Shown: positions 13,301-26,025 of the stretch, in pieces
Layout of the letters: each line of letters opens with the position of its first letter
Numbering within the stretch: position 1 is the stretch's first letter
Assembly: GCA_002943765.1 (NCBI GenBank)
Contig: PQWQ01000008.1
Span: forward strand, 744,001 to 808,000
Reading direction: 5' to 3'
DNA from: Psoroptes ovis
Lineage: Eukaryota; Arthropoda; Arachnida; Sarcoptiformes; Psoroptidae
DNA: 64,000 bases
The notes under the pieces: model-generated
What the model was told of the DNA's origin: nothing
Database searches by the model: none
The model's input: only the letters and a program-made list of their open reading frames with translations
Position numbers and translations under genes: made by a program

Positions 13301-14443
13301 TGGTTGTTGTTGTTGTTTATCAGAACAATGACTACCACCAGATGCTGTTGAAAGATTTGAATCTTGATTATGTGAATGTGAGGAATGAGCAGAAAAATGA
13401 CATGATGATGATTGTGTTGATCCACCAGAATTATTATTATTATTATTATTAGTTGTAATTAATAAATTTGTATTATTATTATTATTATTAGTCAAAATCG
13501 CCGAAGTATTCACTAATGAAAATGATGATGGAGGTATCACTGTTGATGATGTAGTCGTAATGGTTTGTTGATTTAAACCTTGACCAGTCGTGTTTTGTTG
13601 TGATTTTTGTACACATTGCTGTATTGAAGGTGGAGGTGGTTGTTGTTGTGATTGTTGCTGTTTAGCTGATGAAAATGGCGAACTATTTGCAGCAATAGGA
13701 ATGCTAAGATTTGATGATGATGGATTCGAATTGGTTGATGATGATGAATGATGTAACGGTTGTTGTTGTTGTTGTTGCTGCTGCTGCATTGATGCGGATG
13801 ATGGCTGTTGTTGTTGTGGAACAGTTCCGGCTGCTGCTCCTGTTGTAGCTGATGTTGATGATGATACTAAATGATGAGCAACATGTGGAACATGAGGCGT
13901 TAAAGGTGGATGATGAGGATTTGATAATGAATAGATGTTCGATATTGTTGGATGTTGTGCCGTTGTTGTTCCAGCATTCAATGATGTAATATAATGTGTC
14001 GGTATTGTTGATTGTGATTGTGTACTATGATGATGTGGATGATGATGATGATGATGTGATTGTTGTTGCTGTTGTTGATGAAGATGATGATGATAATTTG
14101 TTGTCGATGTTGATGTAGTCACAATCGATGGTGATGTCGATAATAATCGTTGTGATGTACCCATAAATCTTGCTTCCAATAATTCTTGTTTTCTAGGATC
14201 GATTGATGCAGGTAAATGATGATTTGATGATGATGATGAACCACCACCACCACCACCACTGACACCAACAATAACACCACCAGTGACACCACTAACACTA
14301 TTACTAACACTACCACCACCACCGATAACATTAACACCACCAGATGATAATATAGCTGCGGCCGTTGTACTGGTTGCTGTTGGCACCACCGGTACAGGCT
14401 GCTGTATATTATGTTCCATTGCAAACATTACCGATGACAACAT
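10381..14443 (-). CDS. TLK: Tousled-like serine/threonine kinase
   Basis: Nuclear kinase that in animals phosphorylates the histone chaperone Asf1 in S phase. Coding exons on the minus strand: 14443-12866, 12776-12461, 12401-12072, 11996-11544, 11478-11104, 11038-10836, 10765-10610 and 10542-10381. Joined they are 3573 nt, 1190 aa. Residues 1-630 are a low-complexity region (poly-Q, N, H, S, T, G). Residues about 633-870 are coiled-coil (KRIHNEDQSRFNNH and neighbours match TLKs). The kinase domain runs from about 885, with glycine loop GKGGFSEV at 891-898, lysine K913, catalytic loop HYDLKPGN (D1014) where most kinases have HRD, and DFG at 1035-1037. Block TSQGAGTYWYLPPECF is TLK-specific. 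The HYD variant is normal for TLKs. The start is the first in-frame ATG; ATGs at 14428 and 14419 are alternatives. The N-terminal region is longer and more repetitive than in vertebrate TLKs, which are about 770 aa. Confidence 0.93.
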
Positions 14444-15260
14444 ATCCAAAATAAAAAAAAAAACAACAGCAACAAACAGTAATGATAAACAAAAATAAAC
14501 CAAATTACCAATGAATTTATAATGTATAAATTATTAAATGTTGAATATTAAAAATTAGAATTTTCAAAAAAAAAAAAAAATTAAATTAAAACCAGATTTT
14601 CGATAAAATCAATAAATTCGAAATATTCTTATGAATAAAGTCAATAGCTTCTAATATATATATATATTCAATCAATATTTAATCATATCAATTATATCTT
14701 CATTTAAATTATAAGTCAAATATTTTAATTCATTTGAATTCATCAATAATAATAATCAATGATGATGATGATGATGATGATGTGTCCACCACTAATAATG
14801 ATAATAACAATAACATTAGATTTATTGAAATTTCAATTTTTGTTGTTTTTTTTTTTTTTTTTGCTCTGCTCGATATTAGATATTTAAGTTGCTGCAGCTA
14901 TTATTATTATTATTGATTGATTGATAGTTTGTTTGTTTGATTGATTATTATCATCAATTTGAATTGTAATTATCTATATTTTCAGTTGTTATTTGTTATT
15001 ATTTAGTATATTTGTATTTTCTCAACTTGAATTATTTTTTTTATTATTATTTTTCATAGATTCATCATTATACATGATCAAATCATCATATCAAATCGAA
15101 TCTGTCGACCAGTGCTGCTGCTGCTGCTATATTTTCCATTATTTTGTTTTTTTTTTTGTGGATGAAATAAAGAGAAAATAAAGAGAGAGAGAAAAATTTG
15201 TTATTATTAAATGATTTTGATTAAAATAAAAATGTTTTAAAATATGCTTTTAAAATACAT

Positions 15261-15342
15261 TCGACATTGTCCGTAAAGTTTATGGCGATTGGAGAATCAA
15301 AGCATTTGCATTGATTTTTTTTTGGCCAAAACTTTTCGGATA
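15261..15342. repeat. mariner-like MITE copy (degenerate)
   Basis: The left end cattgtccgtaaagttt pairs with the right end ggccaaaacttttcgga. The right terminus has been overwritten by a (TA/CA)-rich tract. Confidence 0.5.
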
Positions 15343-16773
15343 TATACATACATACATATCACTCATACAACAAACACATATATAATAATCTCTCATCATC
15401 ATCATGTAATACACACAGCAATCAAAAAGAAAATAAACAAAACAAATCGGTGTAAAATCACAAAATGAAAAAAAAAGAAATAATATGAATAATGAATGAT
15501 GATGAATGTAAACACACAAATAAAACAAACAAATATGATTGAGCGAGTTTTGTATTTCAATTTAAATTATTATCCATTACATTAGAATATACATCTTATA
15601 TGCAAAAGATGCTTGGCTTTAGGTCGTTTTTTTTTCTCGGTTAAAAACAACAGGTTAATTGAAAGAATTTTTCAAATATCCACGATTATACGTAACATTA
15701 AGGAGTTACAAATGAACAAATCACAATTCTCATAACAAAACGCTTGGAATTCGGAAATAATTATAATCATAATTAATATTGAAATGAATGAATGAATGAG
15801 GGAAATCAATTCATGATCAATGGTGGATAACAATCAAAATAATTGATTATTGAAAAATTGATCTCATTACTTTTTGTTTTAACAATTATTACTGAGATTA
15901 ATTAACCCTGTTATAACTCAAGTATTATTCACTACTAATCGCCTTGAGTATTTAACCCTATCGAATAATTGATGGAAAAATGATTTAATAATTAATAGAA
16001 ATTATGGAATTGTAAAATAAATGCAAATACCTGAAACATTATTTTGTGGGTGAAAATTTTAAAAATTTGAAGCAATCATAATCGTGTTAACAACAAAAAA
16101 CAAAATCAAATTCATAATTGTTAATTTGGGTGAAACATTTCAGTGCGATGTTCAAAAATCAACAAAAAATCATTGGTACAATCATCATTGACCCAATCAT
16201 TGATTGATTTCTGGTTTTGATTGATCAAAATTTTTAAAAAATTAAAATCACAAAATTTCAAATTCAAAATCCGAATAATTCGGTTTTTTTTGGTTCATTT
16301 GTTTACATTTTTTTTAATTTGATGCTCATTTTTTATGGCTCTCAAAACTATCGTTTGTTTTGTTTTGTTTTGTTCGATTCAATCAAAATTAATCAATGAT
16401 TTTTCACACATAATTTGAATCATTGATTTTTTTTTTGTTCAATGCGAAAATGCCACATATAAATTTTTGTTTTATTCATTTATTTTCATTAATATTTGTT
16501 GTTTCATTGATTAATTATTTCGAATTGAAAATGTACACACTAATATTGTGTTCGTCATTATTATCGTTTATTGTTGTTATTATTGTTCATCATCATCATC
16601 ATTTTTGAAAAAAAATTGAAATTTTTGAGTTAGAAAGATTTAATAATAATCACAATAATAATAATAACAATAAATACAATAAATAAAATAATCAAATTTT
16701 GTACAGACATGAATATATCAATATATATACTAATATATCAGTACATTAATGTATATATTGTGTATATACACTG

Positions 16774-16811
16774 TATATATTGATATAAATATATATTTAT
16801 ATCAATATATA
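16774..16811. repeat. AT-rich perfect palindrome
   Basis: Two 17-nt arms, 16776-16792 and 16793-16809, are exact reverse complements with no spacer (tatattgatataaatat and its complement). They lie inside a longer TATA-type tract. This could extrude as a cruciform; no gene is associated. Confidence 0.7.
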
Positions 16812-17527
16812 TATGTGTCCATATTCATAGATTAAATGTATTGATATATGAATGAAAAAAAAAAAAACAAATGATGAACTAAAATCAACCAAATCATTTT
16901 ATTGTGATTTAAATATTGATATAAATATGTGCGTATATATATATGATTGTATAATAAAAACAATCATCATTTAAATAAACAAATACAATTAAATAGAAGA
17001 AAAAATTAAAGGCATCCGTATACGCATATATCATCAATACATGTAAATACACGTATATATTTGTGTATTTTATTCATACATGTATTTCATATCTTAATAC
17101 ATGCATTTTCAATGAAAGGATATGTAAACGCAGAAGACATATTCACGTATATTTCCAAAATATATCCACACATATTGGAACTGTGTATATTTTTATATAC
17201 ACGCTTATATGTTAAAAAGCTCATCGAATGGTAGTGGCAAAACACTATGAAAAAGAAGAAGAACGGTAGGCATAAACAAATATCAGAAATTCGTAACAAT
17301 TTTTTTTTTCTTTTTCGGGATTGTTGAAACATACCAATTGATAAATCGTGTTATTGATATTATATCATTAACGTATTGATACGTCATTTTTGTCAGTTTT
17401 GATCCATTAAGCAAAGCAGCTAACTTAATAATTTTAAACTATTCAATTTCAATTGTTTTTACTCTCAAAAATAAAAATATACCGACATTTAAATGTGAAG
17501 ACACATTAGACAAGACTAGTGTGGTGT

Positions 17528-17541
17528 CTATTAGATGGCAG
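17528..17541 (+). promoter_or_regulatory. CTCF-like motif (two mismatches)
   Basis: ctattagatggcag matches CCASYAGRKGGCRS except at positions 2 and 4. It belongs to a set of six AGATGGC-core motifs in the window. Confidence 0.25.
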
Positions 17542-18006
17542 CACAGTAGTGTAATTTATAAATACAGAAGATTAAAGATGAAAGAAAAAAAAAAAGTTTG
17601 CAGACGAAAAAAACAGAAGAAAACAGACGCCTCGTTTAGCGCAGTGTGTGCAAAGCAGAAAGATTATTTTCATGAAATGGAAGTAAACAGCATTAAACGA
17701 GTACAAAGAGATGATTTCAAAAAAAAAAAAAATGTGCGACTTTTAAAATATTGAATAGTGGAGGGGAGGGTGTGTGCACACACACACAAAATGAATGATT
17801 AATTAACCTCAAAAATCAATTAACAATATTCAACAAAACTCAATGCACAAATAGGGGTTAAACGTAGTTGGTTCATAATTCTTCTTCCTCGAAATTCTAA
17901 TTCCATCTATCGAGGATTTTTGTTTTCTTATGTATTTTCATTGAGAAATATTTGCATTATTTTCGAGCTATCCATCAATCAATCAATCATTGATTAAATC
18001 TACTAA

Positions 18007-18095
18007 TCGGTTGTTCGAAAAGTTCTTACGTTTTTAATCAGCAATAATCAATGAAATGTCTGCTTGAAAATCGGTCAAAATTTTTCGGACGACCA
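18007..18095. repeat. mariner-like MITE copy
   Basis: The ends ggttgttcgaaaagttctt and aatttttcggacgacc form diverged inverted repeats of the MITE family. Confidence 0.55.
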
Positions 18096-18527
18096 TAATG
18101 GGTCATAATCATGCACACAAATATGAATTGTATCAATTGATTTGTACTTGTTACTAATCATCCTCATCCTCATCATCATCACCTCCTCCTCTTCCTCCTC
18201 CTCCTCTTTTTTACTTCATCATTCATCTTTATTCTTCCACTTTTCTTATTCTTAATTTCATTTATTTCTATTCTCATAGCTCATAACTCATAGCCCCATA
18301 AACAAATAAAATGAAACAAATCATTTCATTTCCTTCTTATCCGCCCCCCACATTTCTTGTCGACAAAGGCGCTTGTTTAATTCTCAAAATGTTTCATTGA
18401 AATCTTTGAGAAAAACACCGAAAAAAAAAATGATTGAATGAATGAGAAATCAAATTAAATTGAATCAAAAATTCAAGAAAATATATGATGAATAAAAAAA
18501 AAGGTTTATGAAAGGTTCAAGTATATA

Positions 18528-18607
18528 TTAGGTTGTCCGATAAATTCTTGCCGATTATATCGTAGAAAATCATGAGAAAATCGGCAAGAACTTTCCGGAC
18601 AACCTAA
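18528..18607. repeat. mariner-like MITE, hairpin type, with TA duplication
   Basis: The left arm ttaggttgtccgataaattc and the right arm gaactttccggacaacctaa are inverted repeats that continue inward (ttgccgatt against aatcggcaa). A TA dinucleotide flanks both sides, as expected for Tc1/mariner insertion. Confidence 0.8.
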
Positions 18608-18676
18608 TAATTTTGTATACAAATGCATACACATATTCGTTTCATACATTAAATGAGATACATACACCGAAACTAA

Positions 18677-18717
18677 ATACAGTCATACTTCGCTTTACAA
18701 CACTATTTAAAGCGGCA
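18677..18717. repeat. possible pogo/Tigger-like element end
   Basis: The sequence acagtcatacttcgcttt resembles the CAGNCATACCTCG ends of pogo/Tigger elements. A second one lies at 61131. No matching partner end was found, so this is a weak call. Confidence 0.25.
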
Positions 18718-18962
18718 ATGAATTTTCTTCAAAAAAAAAAAAAAATACTAGTTTCAAATCATCAAAAATCTCATAGATCATTGAGAGACATATTATTTAA
18801 ATTTTGTCAAAAATCTATTTCTTAGAAGCATTATTTTTTGAAATTGAAATAACGCTGTATATTTTCTCTTAACAGACACAAAGACATCGGATCATTCTCA
18901 GGGAAAACTGATGGGTGCACTTTATATCACTGAAATAAGACTCAAATCTTACCTTGGGTATA

Positions 18963-18976
18963 GCGCCATCTATTGG
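18963..18976 (-). promoter_or_regulatory. CTCF-like motif (one mismatch)
   Basis: On the minus strand it reads CCAATAGATGGCGC, differing from CCASYAGRKGGCRS only at position 4. Confidence 0.35.
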
Positions 18977-19394
18977 CTTATGTTTAAAGTATTTTTTTCA
19001 AATTTTGTAATATTTTAAAATAGATGAAAAGTGTTTAAATTATGAACATTTGCTGCTTAGAAATCAATCTTAGATAATCAATGCAACAATATATGTGACC
19101 ATAATCAATGTATTCATCGATAAAGGTATTTTGTTTCTTAGGAAACATACAATTTAAATCATTTGATTATTTTATTTATTTATTTTTTTTTTGAATTATA
19201 ACAATAAAAGGAAACATTCTTAAGTGAATTTACATATTTTCCATTGATTAATAAATTGTTAATACATATCAATGACATAAAATTGATATAAAAAAAATAA
19301 TGAAAATCATGAGAAAAGTTGAAATATTCATGCCCCTCAAGCATCTAAAACGTCTCGCGTTTCCAAAGAAATATAATTTTAAAGGTGCGTGTCT

Positions 19395-19411
19395 GGCGCC
19401 TAGCGAGCGCA
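19395..19411. other. GGYGCY-N5-RGCRCC dyad, copy 2
   Basis: ggcgcctagcgagcgc has inverted GGCGCC-type half-sites separated by five bases, as at 4789 and three sites near 61-63 kb. The right half is imperfect. Confidence 0.35.
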
Positions 19412-19670
19412 AAGGTAAAATAAATCAAATATAAAATTGATTGTGTTGTATAATGCATGTATATTTCGAAAGAAACAGACAAACTGAAATAGAAAATCTA
19501 CTGTTTTTCAATAAATATTAGTACAGTATTGATTCACTTATACATCTACATATACATGATTACATATAAACAATAATATTTATATACATGGATGTCATTT
19601 ATATATACAAAGATGTTACTTATATACATGTATAAGTATGTTGTATATATCATATACTTATACACAAAAT

Positions 19671-19749
19671 AGGTTGTCCGAAAAGTTTTGACCGATTTTC
19701 AATCAGCGGATTTCAATTGATTTCGGGATAGAACTTCTCGGACAATCCA
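19671..19749. repeat. mariner-like MITE copy
   Basis: Left end aggttgtccgaaaagtttt; right end gaacttctcggacaatcc. Inverted terminal repeats of the common family. Confidence 0.65.
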
Positions 19750-19909
19750 ACAAATTCATCAAAAAACAATGACACAAATATTCAATTGCAAATTTTTGAT
19801 TGAAAATGAGCAGATCTAATGACAATACTGCAAATCATTTCATTTCATTTCATCACCTTTAACTTTTCCTGAAAAAAATTTTCGTTTCATTTTTTACGAT
19901 TTACACTCG

Positions 19910-20048
19910 GATAGCATTGCATTTCAATGGAAATATTAGATTGTCCCATAAGTTCTTGCCGTTTTTTCTAATGAAAAAAAATTTTAAAAAACGGCAAGAA
20001 CTTATGGGACAACCTAATACATTATGGCCATTGAAATGCAATGCCTAT
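19910..20048. repeat. outer palindrome hosting the MITE at 19936
   Basis: The left arm gatagcattgcatttcaatgg (19910-19930) recurs in reverse complement at 20028-20048 with minor change. The arms enclose the mariner-like MITE, which suggests that an older hairpin element received the MITE in its loop. Confidence 0.7.
19936..20017. repeat. mariner-like MITE, near-perfect hairpin
   Basis: The left arm begins ttagattgtcccataagttc and the right arm ends gaacttatgggacaacctaa. The stems pair over about 33 bp with one mismatch and leave a loop of about 16 nt. TA flanks both ends (19934-19935 and 20018-20019). The layout matches the MADE1 type of mariner MITE. It sits inside the larger palindrome 19910-20048. 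Confidence 0.85.
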
Positions 20049-20958
20049 TATCGAATGTCAAAATGTAAATAAATTGATTCATTAATATTAATTACTAATC
20101 AATGAGTACAGTAATAATAATTTATAAAAAATGAATGACTCATACTTGGACTTGGGCATAGAATTATGGACAATATTTTTTTTTTTTTTTTTTTTGAAAT
20201 AGATTGGTCGATTATTTGGACAAGAGAATTTGATGAAATAATCAAATGATGATATTTAAATAATAATCAAATATCGAGGGGGGTTATCTACAAGGGGGGA
20301 TTATCAACCAGGAGGAGCATGGGAGAGGAATCAATGAGGAGGAGGAAGAGGATGAAGAGGTGAAATTAAATTTCATAAAAATGCAGCGGAAAAAATATGA
20401 GAAGGTGTCTCTTTGGCAGTCCACATTTCATTACATTATTATTGTTTCATACTCATCTTCATAAAGATCATAAGAAAATAAGACGAAAAGTAAATATCCA
20501 TAACCTCTTATTTGTGTGTCTTATGGATTTGGTGAGGGTAGTAGTGGCATTTTTTTAAAGGTTTTGAGATTTTTTTGAGAGGGAAATTTTCCAGAAATTT
20601 TTTCATCTTGGAAAGAAATAGGTTTCATTCAAAATAATTTTTGTTACAATTTTTTTCGGGAAACTTTTCGGGAAAATTCTGCATAATTGATTCAAATGAA
20701 TCATGATTGAAAACACCGTTGTATGTATTGTGTATGTGAATTGGAAAGCTCCAGAATTTTGTCAAAGAAAAAAAAACATTTTTACAAATGTCAAACATAC
20801 AAAACAGTAGCAGAGTGTGTGTGTGGTACATACACACATTGGAACCTTTTCGTGAATTTTCTTGTAGAAAAAACAAATAAACACAATTATGAACAATTCA
20901 ATGATTGAAAACATTGAACAAGTAAAATAATGAAAAAATGAAAGATTTGATCATAAAT

Positions 20959-21038
20959 TTGGCTGTCCGAAAAGTTTTTACGGTAAAATCAATCAATTCG
21001 CTATGGAATTTTGGTTGAAAACTTTTCGGACAGCCTTA
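20959..21038. repeat. mariner-like MITE copy
   Basis: Ends ttggctgtccgaaaagttt and aaacttttcggacagcctta form an 18-bp or longer inverted repeat. Confidence 0.7.
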
Positions 21039-21219
21039 ATATCGAATAAAGTAATATATCCATCTACCATTTAACCATCGGAGAGTATATCACCATTTGT
21101 AAATATGAAAATTGAAATCTAAAAAAAAAAAGAAAGAAAATATTCACAACGAATGAATACAAATGTATAGAAATGTTCATTGTATATATGGTGGTTCTAT
21201 TAACAGTTTTTTTTGAAAT

Positions 21220-21341
21220 CAGTGGTTCTCAACCAACTGGAATTGGCAATTTTCTGCCAAAGTCAAAAAGGTTTAGAAAGATGTAAGGTGATTGAATGTA
21301 TTTGAATCATTTAAAAATTGGAAAACGTTTGAGAAACACTG
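21220..21341. repeat. hAT-like MITE, about 122 bp
   Basis: Starts cagtggttctcaacc and ends tttgagaaacactg. Flanks tttgaaat and ttcaatag are at best a decayed 8-bp duplication. Confidence 0.5.
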
Positions 21342-22143
21342 TTCAATAGAATAGAATTTCAATGATTGAAGTTTTTTTCATTCGTTTCATTCATTCAATT
21401 CATCCCGATTCATCAGATCAAAATGAAAATGGACATGGCACAAACACACATACACACACACACATGCATACAGATATATTTTGTCATATCAAAAAATTTT
21501 CATACCAAAAACAACAAAAAACTGCAATATGCATGGATCGAACAACAACAGCTAAGACTTATGAACGGTTTAGGTTAACATTTCGTACAACATTCATTTA
21601 CCCATTCAAAAAAAAAAAATATCGGGTGTCACTCGAGTTGATTCGAATGTCCCTGTGTCCACATTATCATACCATAATTCTCGGACCATATTTTGAAATT
21701 GAATTTTGTAAAAGAAAAAAATGAAGAAAAATTTTTCATTGTGACCAGTGCGCATTATGTAATGATGTTCACTCGCCATTCATTCATTCATTCACAATTC
21801 ATTCATTTGTTTGTTTGTTTGTCTCATCATATCTCTCTTTGGTTCGCTATATTATTCACCAAATAAACTTCGATAAATTATCATTAAGTGTCGGGCATTC
21901 TCTGCATATCAAAAAACGAGATGAAATTTTTCGCCATTTCGATCACTTCATATGGTTTTTATTATGGTCATTGCTTTTCAGTTGGGATTGTGTGGCCACA
22001 TACGAGCGATACACGGGCATTTTTACTATGTTTTTCATGAAAAACGGCAGTTTAGTGGCCGAAAAAATGTATTATAAATGTACGAGTCTAATGGCCTGAA
22101 CACAGCAAATATATCCACAAAAGAATGAATAAATGGACAAATA

Positions 22144-22223
22144 TTAGGTTGTCCGGAAATTTCATTCCGCATAATCAATAGAGTTGCCCATGTAAACCGG
22201 CCAGAACTTTTCGGACAGCCTGA
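22144..22223. repeat. mariner-like MITE with TA duplication
   Basis: Ends ttaggttgtccggaaattt and aacttttcggacagcctga, flanked by TA on both sides. The interior carries the aatagagttgc segment, as at 8001 and 25945. Confidence 0.75.
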
Positions 22224-22326
22224 TACAATGGATAAAAATGAACGAATAAATGATTAAATTAAAGAAGCATAAACAAATGAGCCGAAAATATGTTTACATT
22301 TGTTTTTACAAAGTTTTAACCAATCG

Positions 22327-22402
22327 AGTTGTACCGAAAGTTATTGATCAAAGAAGCAGAATTGCTGCTGGAAAAATCGTCAAAAACTTTTCGGACAACT
22401 TT
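22327..22402. repeat. mariner-like MITE copy (degenerate)
   Basis: gttgtaccgaaagtt on the left and aaaacttttcggacaac on the right. Confidence 0.55.
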
Positions 22403-23150
22403 AAATAATTCAATTATTAGTTTAACCAACACAAAAGTGAATAGATCACGTTGAATTAAATCACGTTAATTACCGGAATGAAAAAAAAAACAATGCACCG
22501 GAACACGCTACCACGCATCTGTTATTTAACAAAAGTGATTCTATGACTTTTGGTATTAGTTTTTTCACATAAAATATCACACATAGACCCAAGCAAAGCG
22601 ATCATGAGCATAAAACATGGAACACTTCAAATGAAATAAACACAAAAATTGAATTCACTCACCGAAAGTAAAAATGAAAATATTTGTGATTGGAATGGTC
22701 GAATCAAGTTGAAATTATTATGAAGAATCGAAGGAATATTATTGAAAAAATGATTCAAAAATCAAAGAATTGAAAATTTTTAAAAAAAAATTCTTGTTTA
22801 CACTCACATACAAACAAACATAAATATAAACAAACAAACAACTCATTGTGATCGACTCATCAATTTCGATTGATCGAAGCAGGAGTTATATGAGATTCGA
22901 AATTCTTTTTAAAAAAATAAAATAAAATAATCGGAGGAGGAAGTTGTATTGGGCAAATTCAAAATTCAAAAAAAAAAAAAATTGTGTTGGTGTTAAAAAT
23001 GTCAGCCATTGTTTGATTGTTTTGTATTGGAAAACTCACCATTTCAATAGTAAACAAACATTGAAATTCTTGATTATTTTACAAAAAGTATTTCAAATAC
23101 TCACTCGCTTACCAGAAGATTAAAAAATATATTAGACAGAACAAAATGTA

Positions 23151-23230
23151 TTGGGTTGTCCCATAAGTTCTTGCCGTTTTTTAAATTTATTTTCATTTGA
23201 AAAACGGCAAGAACTTATGGTACAATGTAA
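23151..23230. repeat. mariner-like MITE, hairpin type, with TA duplication
   Basis: Left arm ttgggttgtcccataagttc, right arm gaacttatggtacaatgtaa. The inner stem (ttgccgtttttt against aaaaacggcaa) is intact. It is the closest relative of the 19936 copy. Confidence 0.8.
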
Positions 23231-23275
23231 TAGAATTGAATTTTTTTTGTTTGTGAAAAATAGTTAAACTTTAGG

Positions 23276-23289
23276 CTGGCAGATGGCGC
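23276..23289 (+). promoter_or_regulatory. CTCF-like motif (two mismatches)
   Basis: ctggcagatggcgc fits the consensus from position 4 onward; positions 2 and 3 differ. Confidence 0.25.
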
Positions 23290-23591
23290 GCTGCAGAAAT
23301 CTGCCGAAATCAGCTGATTATCAAAATACTGTCTGTTATTCAAAATTGATTGTGTGCAGAACATGTTTCAAAAATGTAAATAAATTATCAAACAGAGAAA
23401 ATAAGGAGGAGGAGGAGGAGGAAAAGCAGTAGCAGAACACATATGAATTAATAACAAAATATTAAAAGGCATAAAATTACACCGAAAAAAAAAAATGAAT
23501 GACAGCATCCTCTCATTCGTTTGTCGTCTGTTCAAACTAAAAATATAAGAAAAATTATCCGCATCAATAAAAATATTTATACAAACACATA

Positions 23592-23671
23592 TTAGGCTGT
23601 CCGGAAAGTTCTGACCGATTTTAATGCGCAACTCTATTGATTAAGCAGAATGTACTTATCGGACAGCCTAA
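23592..23671. repeat. mariner-like MITE copy
   Basis: Ends ttaggctgtccggaaagttc and acttatcggacagcctaa. The interior has gcaactctattgattaagc, shared in this orientation with copies at 27166, 27821 and 28072 and in reverse with those at 8001, 22144 and 25945. Confidence 0.75.
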
Positions 23672-25944
23672 TCCAAAAATCAAAAATATGAGAAAAAAAA
23701 CTATCAAAATTCATTAATGTAAACTAATTCATTTCATAACATTTATTATTATCAATGTTTGCTTGTTTGCTTGCTGATGATGATGATGATGATTGGTTAT
23801 TGGTGAGGATGCGCTAAAATCACAAAATAAAAATAACTCAAATAATACACGATAAATAACTAGGATCGAATTACACACTTCCCCCTCTTAAGGCATTTTT
23901 TCATTTCTTTGACATTCTTATTCAATTTTCTATACCCATTTTCATCTAATATTTTGTTTGTCTATCCATGTAATTGTCTATGTGTAATTTTTGGTTTTAT
24001 TTTGTTCATTGAATTCTTCATTGATTCATCATTCTAATGTTTTTTCATTTTTTTTTTTCTCGATCGAAAAAGCATTGGACAATCGATAGATCGATATTTT
24101 TGGTGTCCATCTTTTTTTCGGTTAATTTGATAATTGAGAAATGAGTAGAAACAAAAAAAAAGGGCGGAGAAATGAGGGGAGTGAAAAAATGAAGGGGAAA
24201 ATTTATGGAAAAACTTTTAACCTTTCTTTTTCATTGGTTTCCAGAAAAATTTTCCAAAGAAAAATTCATCAAAAAAAAACAAAATCACCGAAAATCATTC
24301 GTTGTGCGATTCACTTTTGGAACAAAACAATAGATTCTTTGTGCAGAAAAACCATCAGAACATTCGGTTCCATACGATAAGTTTCAAGCCTAATCTGCAA
24401 AGGAATTCATATATGAATTCATACACATAAACACACCCGAAAATTCGGGGCGAAAACAAGGGAAAATTTTTGGGAGAAAAATTGGAAAATTCGCTGCTAA
24501 AACATTGTGTTTAGCATACACACACACACACCATAACCCACCAGCAAACTTGGTTGAATTTGATTGAAAGAATAGGTGGAAAGGTTTCGATTCAACATTC
24601 AGAATTTAGAGTGGTTCGGTTCCATGGATTTCCCAGCCATGAAAATTTGAAATTTGTTCAAAATTTCTTCAAAATTCGCATGTTTCAAACATCAATTCAA
24701 TTCAATACCATCAATACTTGGATTCATGGATTCATCATTACACAAACAATGAATCCAAAATTTTTCGTATTTTTTTCACTGGAAAATTTCATTTATTTTT
24801 CCATTTTTTTTTTCAACTGAAAAACTAAAAATAAATTTTTTGTAGCTTTTGTGAAGGACAAGAATACACAGTGTACTACCCTGTAGTACCCTAAGCGCCA
24901 TACACACTCACTTACACAAACACTCACTCATCATCATCACACACAAATCAGTCACTGGTGGTGGTACCCGAACCATCAAAAAAAAAAAAAAAAAAAAGAG
25001 GAGAAGGTAAAATGAGATACAAGAATCAGTAAAAAAAATGAATTGAAATAAAAGAAAAGATCAAACATTTGAAACATTGAAAATACTTGGATCTTTTGAA
25101 ATGAAAAAAAACCAAAAATATGGCACACACATATATATATAACACAAAGAATATTGCTTTTCTTGGTTTCTTTCTAAAGAAAAAAAAAAGCAATTTCTTA
25201 TTATAACAAATAAAATGCCAAGGATTGGGCTCCGCGCAAAAACATCACAAAATAAGGACCTAATTTTTTTTCGAAAAAAAGCGAAATTTTGCAGTGTATA
25301 AATTTTCATCTAAGAATAGCTGAATGGAAAAAAAAAGTTAAACGGAAAATATACTTGTAACGTATAAATAAAAGTTTTAAATTACTATTTCAATGATTTT
25401 TTTTTTGTAAAATTCTTATTCCCAGAATTGAAATCAAATCATTAAATTTTTTTCGAATCAAATCTTGGGTTTTTTTTCACTTTCAACCAAATTTTCGATA
25501 CCTTAAATTCCTGAAAGTTCTTGGTTTCCTGCTTCTAGGAGCAAACCAAGGACCAAAACCCAAATACCTTTGGGCTATTTTCAATATGAGGTCAAATCGT
25601 GTGTAAAGATACATACAATTCTTTCAGTCTTATTTGAGCATACAAATTTTTTTTTTGGATCGAATTCTGGCGAAAAGAAAAAATGTCAGAATTGAGATAA
25701 TAAAACAAAAATTTCCATGTTCAAATGGCATATGCGCGTAAATATCATCATCATCATCATCATCATCATGATCAGATGAAAAAAGCGAAGAAGAAATAGA
25801 AAAAAAAAATGGATGATGATTTCATTGATTTCATTACATTTTCATATATCGAAGAAATTCAGCATTAAAAAACAAATGAAAAAATATAATGAAAAATTAT
25901 TCGCTTTATTTTCGTGTATTCACAAAAAAACGTATAGAAACATA

Positions 25945-26025
25945 TTAGGCTGACCGAAAAATTCATTCCGTTTAATCGAATAGAGTTGCTCATGAAAATC
26001 GGCCAGAACTTTTCGGACAGCCAAA
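25945..26025. repeat. mariner-like MITE with TA duplication
   Basis: Ends ttaggctgaccgaaaaattc and gaacttttcggacagccaaa, flanked by TA on both sides. Confidence 0.7.

Noticed and set aside
14444..14503. Hydrophobic in-frame extension upstream of the kinase start (VYFCLSLLFVAVVFF)
   Set aside because: It contains no ATG and is AT-rich UTR-like sequence; a membrane segment makes no sense for a nuclear kinase.
21362..22099. Overlapping open frames of 70-120 codons
   Set aside because: They run through CA repeats and poly-A/T tracts and end without any domain; chance ORFs are sufficient to explain them.
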